Assembly (NCBI GenBank): GCA_026193125.1
Contig: JAPHSC010000311.1
Coordinates: forward strand, 1-8,114
Reading direction: 5' to 3'
DNA: 8,114 nt
DNA from: Gammaproteobacteria bacterium
GTDB taxonomy: Bacteria; Pseudomonadota; Gammaproteobacteria; Steroidobacterales; BM003
Below, piece by piece: positions 5,824 through 8,114 of the stretch; positions within the stretch are counted from its first letter, which is position 1; each line of letters opens with the position of its first letter. The notes below the pieces were generated by a model. It searched no databases. It worked only from the letters and a program-made list of their open reading frames with translations, and was not told where the DNA came from. Both the position numbers and the translations under genes were made by a program.

Positions 5824-7731
5824 ATGATTGCTCGTCACCGAAACAGCCTGGCCGCCATAGCCGCCGGTATTTTCCTGTTAATGCAGGCAGGACTGGCCGC
5901 AGAGACCGCCACAAAGACACATGACATCCAGGACACCTGGAACCTGGACGAGCTCTATCCGACGGTTGCGGCCTGGGAAGCTGCCAGGCCCGGACTGGAA
6001 CAGCAGATGGACCAGGTCGGTGCCTGCAAGGGAAAACTGGGCGAGAGCGCCGCAGTGCTGGAACGGTGCCTGGATGACTACACTTCCCTGCTCAAGGAAT
6101 TCTATCGCTTTTACGTCTACGCCAGCATGGGTTCTGATCAGGACGTAAGTAATCAGGACGCCATGGGCCGCCGCCAGATCGTGTCTCAATTGGGCACCCG
6201 CTTTTCACAGGCAACAAGCTTTGCCTCTCCCGAACTGCTGGAAGTCGGTGAAGACAAACTGCGGCAATACATGAGCGAGAATCCGGGCCTGGGCGAATAC
6301 CAGATGTTCCTGGAAGACACCTTGCGCCAGGCCCCACACACCTTGAGCGAGGAAAGTGAAAACGTGATCGCCGCCGCTGGCAACATTTCGCGCGCGCCGG
6401 GAAGCATTTACAACACTTTCGCCAATGCGGAAATCGAATGGCCCACCATTACGCTCTCTGATGGAACCGAGGCAAGGCTGGACCAGTCTGGCTACACCAA
6501 GTACCGGGCGACTGGTAATCGGGACGACCGGCAGAAAGTCTTCGATGCCTTCTGGGGAACCTGGAGCAAGTATGAGCGGACCCTTGGCGCCACCCTGGAT
6601 GCCAGCGTCAGCGTCCACAGCTTCAGAGCCAACGTACGCAAGTACGACGGTGCGCTGCAGTTGGCGGTCTCCGGAGACAATATTCCCGAGCAGGTGTATC
6701 GCACCCTGGTCTCCGAGACCAACGCCAACCTGGCAACACTGCACCGCTATTTCAGGCTTCGGGCGAGGATGTTGGGCATCGAGAAGTTGCGTTACTTTGA
6801 CATCTATCCGCCCCTGGTAGCCCTGGACAAGGAGTTCCCGCTAGAGGTGGGCAAGCAACTGACCCTGGCCGCCGTCGCACCCCTGGGCGAGGAATACACC
6901 AGTGTCATGGAAAAGGGATTTAACGAACGCTGGATGGATGTGTACCCGCGCAAGGGCAAGCGCTCAGGGGCCTATATGAATGGCGCCGCCTACGACGTGC
7001 ACCCCTACCTGCTGCTGAACTACAACGACGACTATGAATCCGTGTCCACCCTGGCCCATGAATGGGGGCATGCGATGCACACCTACTTGTCAGCCCAGAA
7101 CCAGTCATTCACCAACTATAACTACGCCACTTTCACGGCGGAAATCGCCTCCACCTTTAACGAGGCGCTGTTACTGGATCACATGCTGCGGGTAGCCAGG
7201 GATGACGACGAGTTACTGTATTACCTGGGAAGCGCACTGGAGAATATTCGCGGCACCTTCTTCCGCCAGACCATGTTCGCGGAATTCGAACTGGCGATTC
7301 ACGAGGCCCAGGGTCGCGGTGAGCCACTGACCGGTCAGAAGTTGACTGAAATCTACAAGGATTTATTGCGTCGTTATCACGGACACGACCAGGGCGTGAT
7401 GGAAATCGACGACCTGTACGCCATTGAGTGGGCCTACATTCCACATTTTTACAACAGCTTTTATGTCTACCAGTACGCGACCTCCATCGCGGCATCATCA
7501 TTGCTTGCCGAGAAAGTGCTGGCCGGGGAGGAAGGCGCGCTGGACCGCTACATGACCCTGCTCAAGGCTGGCGGATCGGATTATCCGTATGAATTGCTCA
7601 AGCGTGCGGGTGTGGATATGGCGACGCCCGATCCCTATCGAGCGACCTTCGACCGTATGAACATGATCATGGACAAGATCGAAGCCATTCTTGACACAAG
7701 GGAAGCGGCTTCCTCGACTGCGGCCAGGTGA
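5824..7731 (+). CDS. pepF: exported M3 family oligoendopeptidase F-like zinc peptidase
   Basis: A 635-residue metallopeptidase of MEROPS family M3, PepF-like branch, which cuts short peptides. The zinc motif HEWGH is at 412-416, preceded by YDVHPYLLLNYNDDYESVSTLA. The third ligand is probably Glu440 in the EIASTFNE block. Other family marks are WNLDELYP just after the leader, GKRSGAYMNGA, FFRQTMFAEFE and the C-terminal WAYIPHFYNSFYVYQYATS. Residues 1-26 look like a Sec signal peptide: basic IARHR, a hydrophobic stretch LAAIAAGIFLLMQAGLAA, and a small-residue cleavage site near Ala25 or Ala26. The mature enzyme would act in the periplasm. There is no lipobox cysteine. Best-known PepF proteins are cytoplasmic. 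The catalytic residues look intact. The gene stands alone, with its own upstream region and a strong terminator after it. The family is firm; the substrate is unknown, and the pepF symbol denotes the family rather than proven orthology. Confidence 0.92.
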   Translation: MIARHRNSLAAIAAGIFLLMQAGLAAETATKTHDIQDTWNLDELYPTVAAWEAARPGLEQQMDQVGACKGKLGESAAVLERCLDDYTSLLKEFYRFYVYASMGSDQDVSNQDAMGRRQIVSQLGTRFSQATSFASPELLEVGEDKLRQYMSENPGLGEYQMFLEDTLRQAPHTLSEESENVIAAAGNISRAPGSIYNTFANAEIEWPTITLSDGTEARLDQSGYTKYRATGNRDDRQKVFDAFWGTWSKYERTLGATLDASVSVHSFRANVRKYDGALQLAVSGDNIPEQVYRTLVSETNANLATLHRYFRLRARMLGIEKLRYFDIYPPLVALDKEFPLEVGKQLTLAAVAPLGEEYTSVMEKGFNERWMDVYPRKGKRSGAYMNGAAYDVHPYLLLNYNDDYESVSTLAHEWGHAMHTYLSAQNQSFTNYNYATFTAEIASTFNEALLLDHMLRVARDDDELLYYLGSALENIRGTFFRQTMFAEFELAIHEAQGRGEPLTGQKLTEIYKDLLRRYHGHDQGVMEIDDLYAIEWAYIPHFYNSFYVYQYATSIAASSLLAEKVLAGEEGALDRYMTLLKAGGSDYPYELLKRAGVDMATPDPYRATFDRMNMIMDKIEAILDTREAASSTAAR

Positions 7732-7759
7732 TCGCCGTCGCGACCGACAGTTAGTACTG

Positions 7760-7795
7760 GCAAGGGGGCGCTGAGCGCCCCCTTGCTTTATTTGT
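7760..7795 (+). terminator. intrinsic terminator after the M3 peptidase gene
   Basis: A perfect 12-bp stem pairs GCAAGGGGGCGC (7760-7771) with GCGCCCCCTTGC (7775-7786) around a TGA triloop, followed by the T-rich tail TTTATTTGT (7787-7795). It starts 28 bases after the peptidase stop. The other strand lacks a matching T-tract, so it should act only on plus-strand transcripts. It does not obviously terminate the minus-strand gene to its right. Confidence 0.9.
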
Positions 7796-7914
7796 GTGCC
7801 GTTTGATCGGAATACCAGGCTGCCATCTCGACCGTGGGCCATGGCTGGCTTTCAACCTGATAGACGCGGTTGCGAAGCAATCAAGAGAACTTCGATACCC
7901 CGCATGAACTCCAC

Positions 7915-8114
7915 TCAGGGTTTGTCGTTCTCGCCCTCGGCCGGCTTTGCCTCGTCACTCATGTCTCCCTTGCCATGCTGCATATGGGGACAGTCTCCCT
8001 CGGCCTTTTGACACTTGTGATGTTGACCGTGGTTCGCCTTGTCAGCACTCATATCGCCCTTGTCATGCTGCATATGCGGGCAGCCACCCTCGGCCATCGC
8101 GCACTTGTGCTGCA
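7915..8114 (-). CDS. Cys/His/Met-rich tandem-repeat protein, C-terminal part (5' end outside window)
   Basis: The minus-strand frame stays open to the right edge and stops at 7915, giving the last 65 residues of a longer protein. An ATG at 8095-8097 lies inside a repeat unit and is unlikely to be the true start. The visible part holds two copies of a 30-residue unit with consensus HKCxxAEGxCPHMQHxKGDMS, followed by an acidic tail DEAKPAEGENDKP. Among the 65 residues are 4 Cys, 8 His and 5 Met, spaced identically in both copies (KC-x5-CPHMQH). Regular Cys, His and Met ligands suggest metal binding, with copper or another soft metal most likely. This is inferred from composition only. I recognise no named family. 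The signal peptide, total repeat number and any membrane anchor lie beyond the window. No ribosome binding site or promoter is visible. Confidence 0.72.
   Translation of the reverse strand, partial: QHKCAMAEGGCPHMQHDKGDMSADKANHGQHHKCQKAEGDCPHMQHGKGDMSDEAKPAEGENDKP
7956..8110 (-). repeat. 90-bp in-frame tandem repeat, two visible copies
   Basis: The stretch 7956-8020 matches 8046-8110 at an exact 90-base offset; by hand count 52 of 65 aligned positions are identical. The offset equals 30 codons, so the repeat is in frame with the minus-strand gene. The best conserved piece reads ATGCTGCATATG on the plus strand (7975-7986 and 8065-8076) and encodes HMQH. A degenerate echo (CCCTCGGCC, 7934-7942) encodes the AEGE of the tail. 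Further copies may lie beyond the right edge. Confidence 0.8.

Noticed and set aside
7796..7914. Intergenic stretch between the terminator and the repeat protein, checked for a terminator or small RNA
   Set aside because: Only a weak CGAAG/CTTCG pairing with a long loop was seen, without a T-tract; nothing supports a feature.
7796..8011. Plus-strand frame of 71 codons after the terminator
   Set aside because: It overlaps the repeat-coding minus-strand gene, has no good ribosome binding site and shows no family features. The in-frame 30-codon periodicity supports the minus strand.

Overview
The window reads as ordinary chromosomal backbone from a moderately GC-rich gammaproteobacterium. The evidence is the smg-topA-tsaC-hemF order, a variant of the gammaproteobacterial smf-smg-(topA or yrdD)-tsaC-aroE neighbourhood, together with the clear proteobacterial character of every protein. 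I cannot fix the genus. The topoisomerase, with C-terminal repeats and a lysine tail instead of zinc ribbons, recalls Xanthomonas-type and related lineages rather than enterics. There are no mobile elements, integrases, CRISPR arrays, tRNAs or rRNAs.

Layout. Positions 1-4571 are a plus-strand block: smg (DUF494, function unknown), a possible 18-codon leader ORF whose stop overlaps the topA start, topA (DNA topoisomerase I), tsaC (threonylcarbamoyl-AMP synthase for tRNA t6A) and hemF (oxygen-dependent coproporphyrinogen III oxidase). topA to tsaC is a 40-base gap holding a small GC-rich hairpin with no U-tract. tsaC and hemF overlap by ATGA. The block is therefore probably co-transcribed. It ends only 8 bases from the convergent stop of a minus-strand pair: a MAPEG-family membrane protein (4580-4975) and tag (3-methyladenine DNA glycosylase I, 5047-5640), separated by 71 bases and possibly co-transcribed from upstream of tag.

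A 183-base divergent intergenic region separates tag from a plus-strand M3 metallopeptidase of the oligoendopeptidase F type (5824-7731). This peptidase carries an N-terminal signal peptide, unusual for a family best known from cytoplasmic members. Its gene ends in a strong intrinsic terminator (7760-7795). The window closes with the 3' part of a minus-strand gene (7915 to the right edge) encoding a Cys/His/Met-rich protein built of exact 30-residue tandem repeats around a CPHMQH core, probably a metal-binding (copper-like) protein.

The genes serve DNA topology, tRNA modification, haem synthesis, alkylation repair and peptide degradation. They do not form one pathway. The parts least explained by known families are the CPHMQH repeat protein at the right edge, the exported PepF-like peptidase, and the leader ORF coupled to topA.
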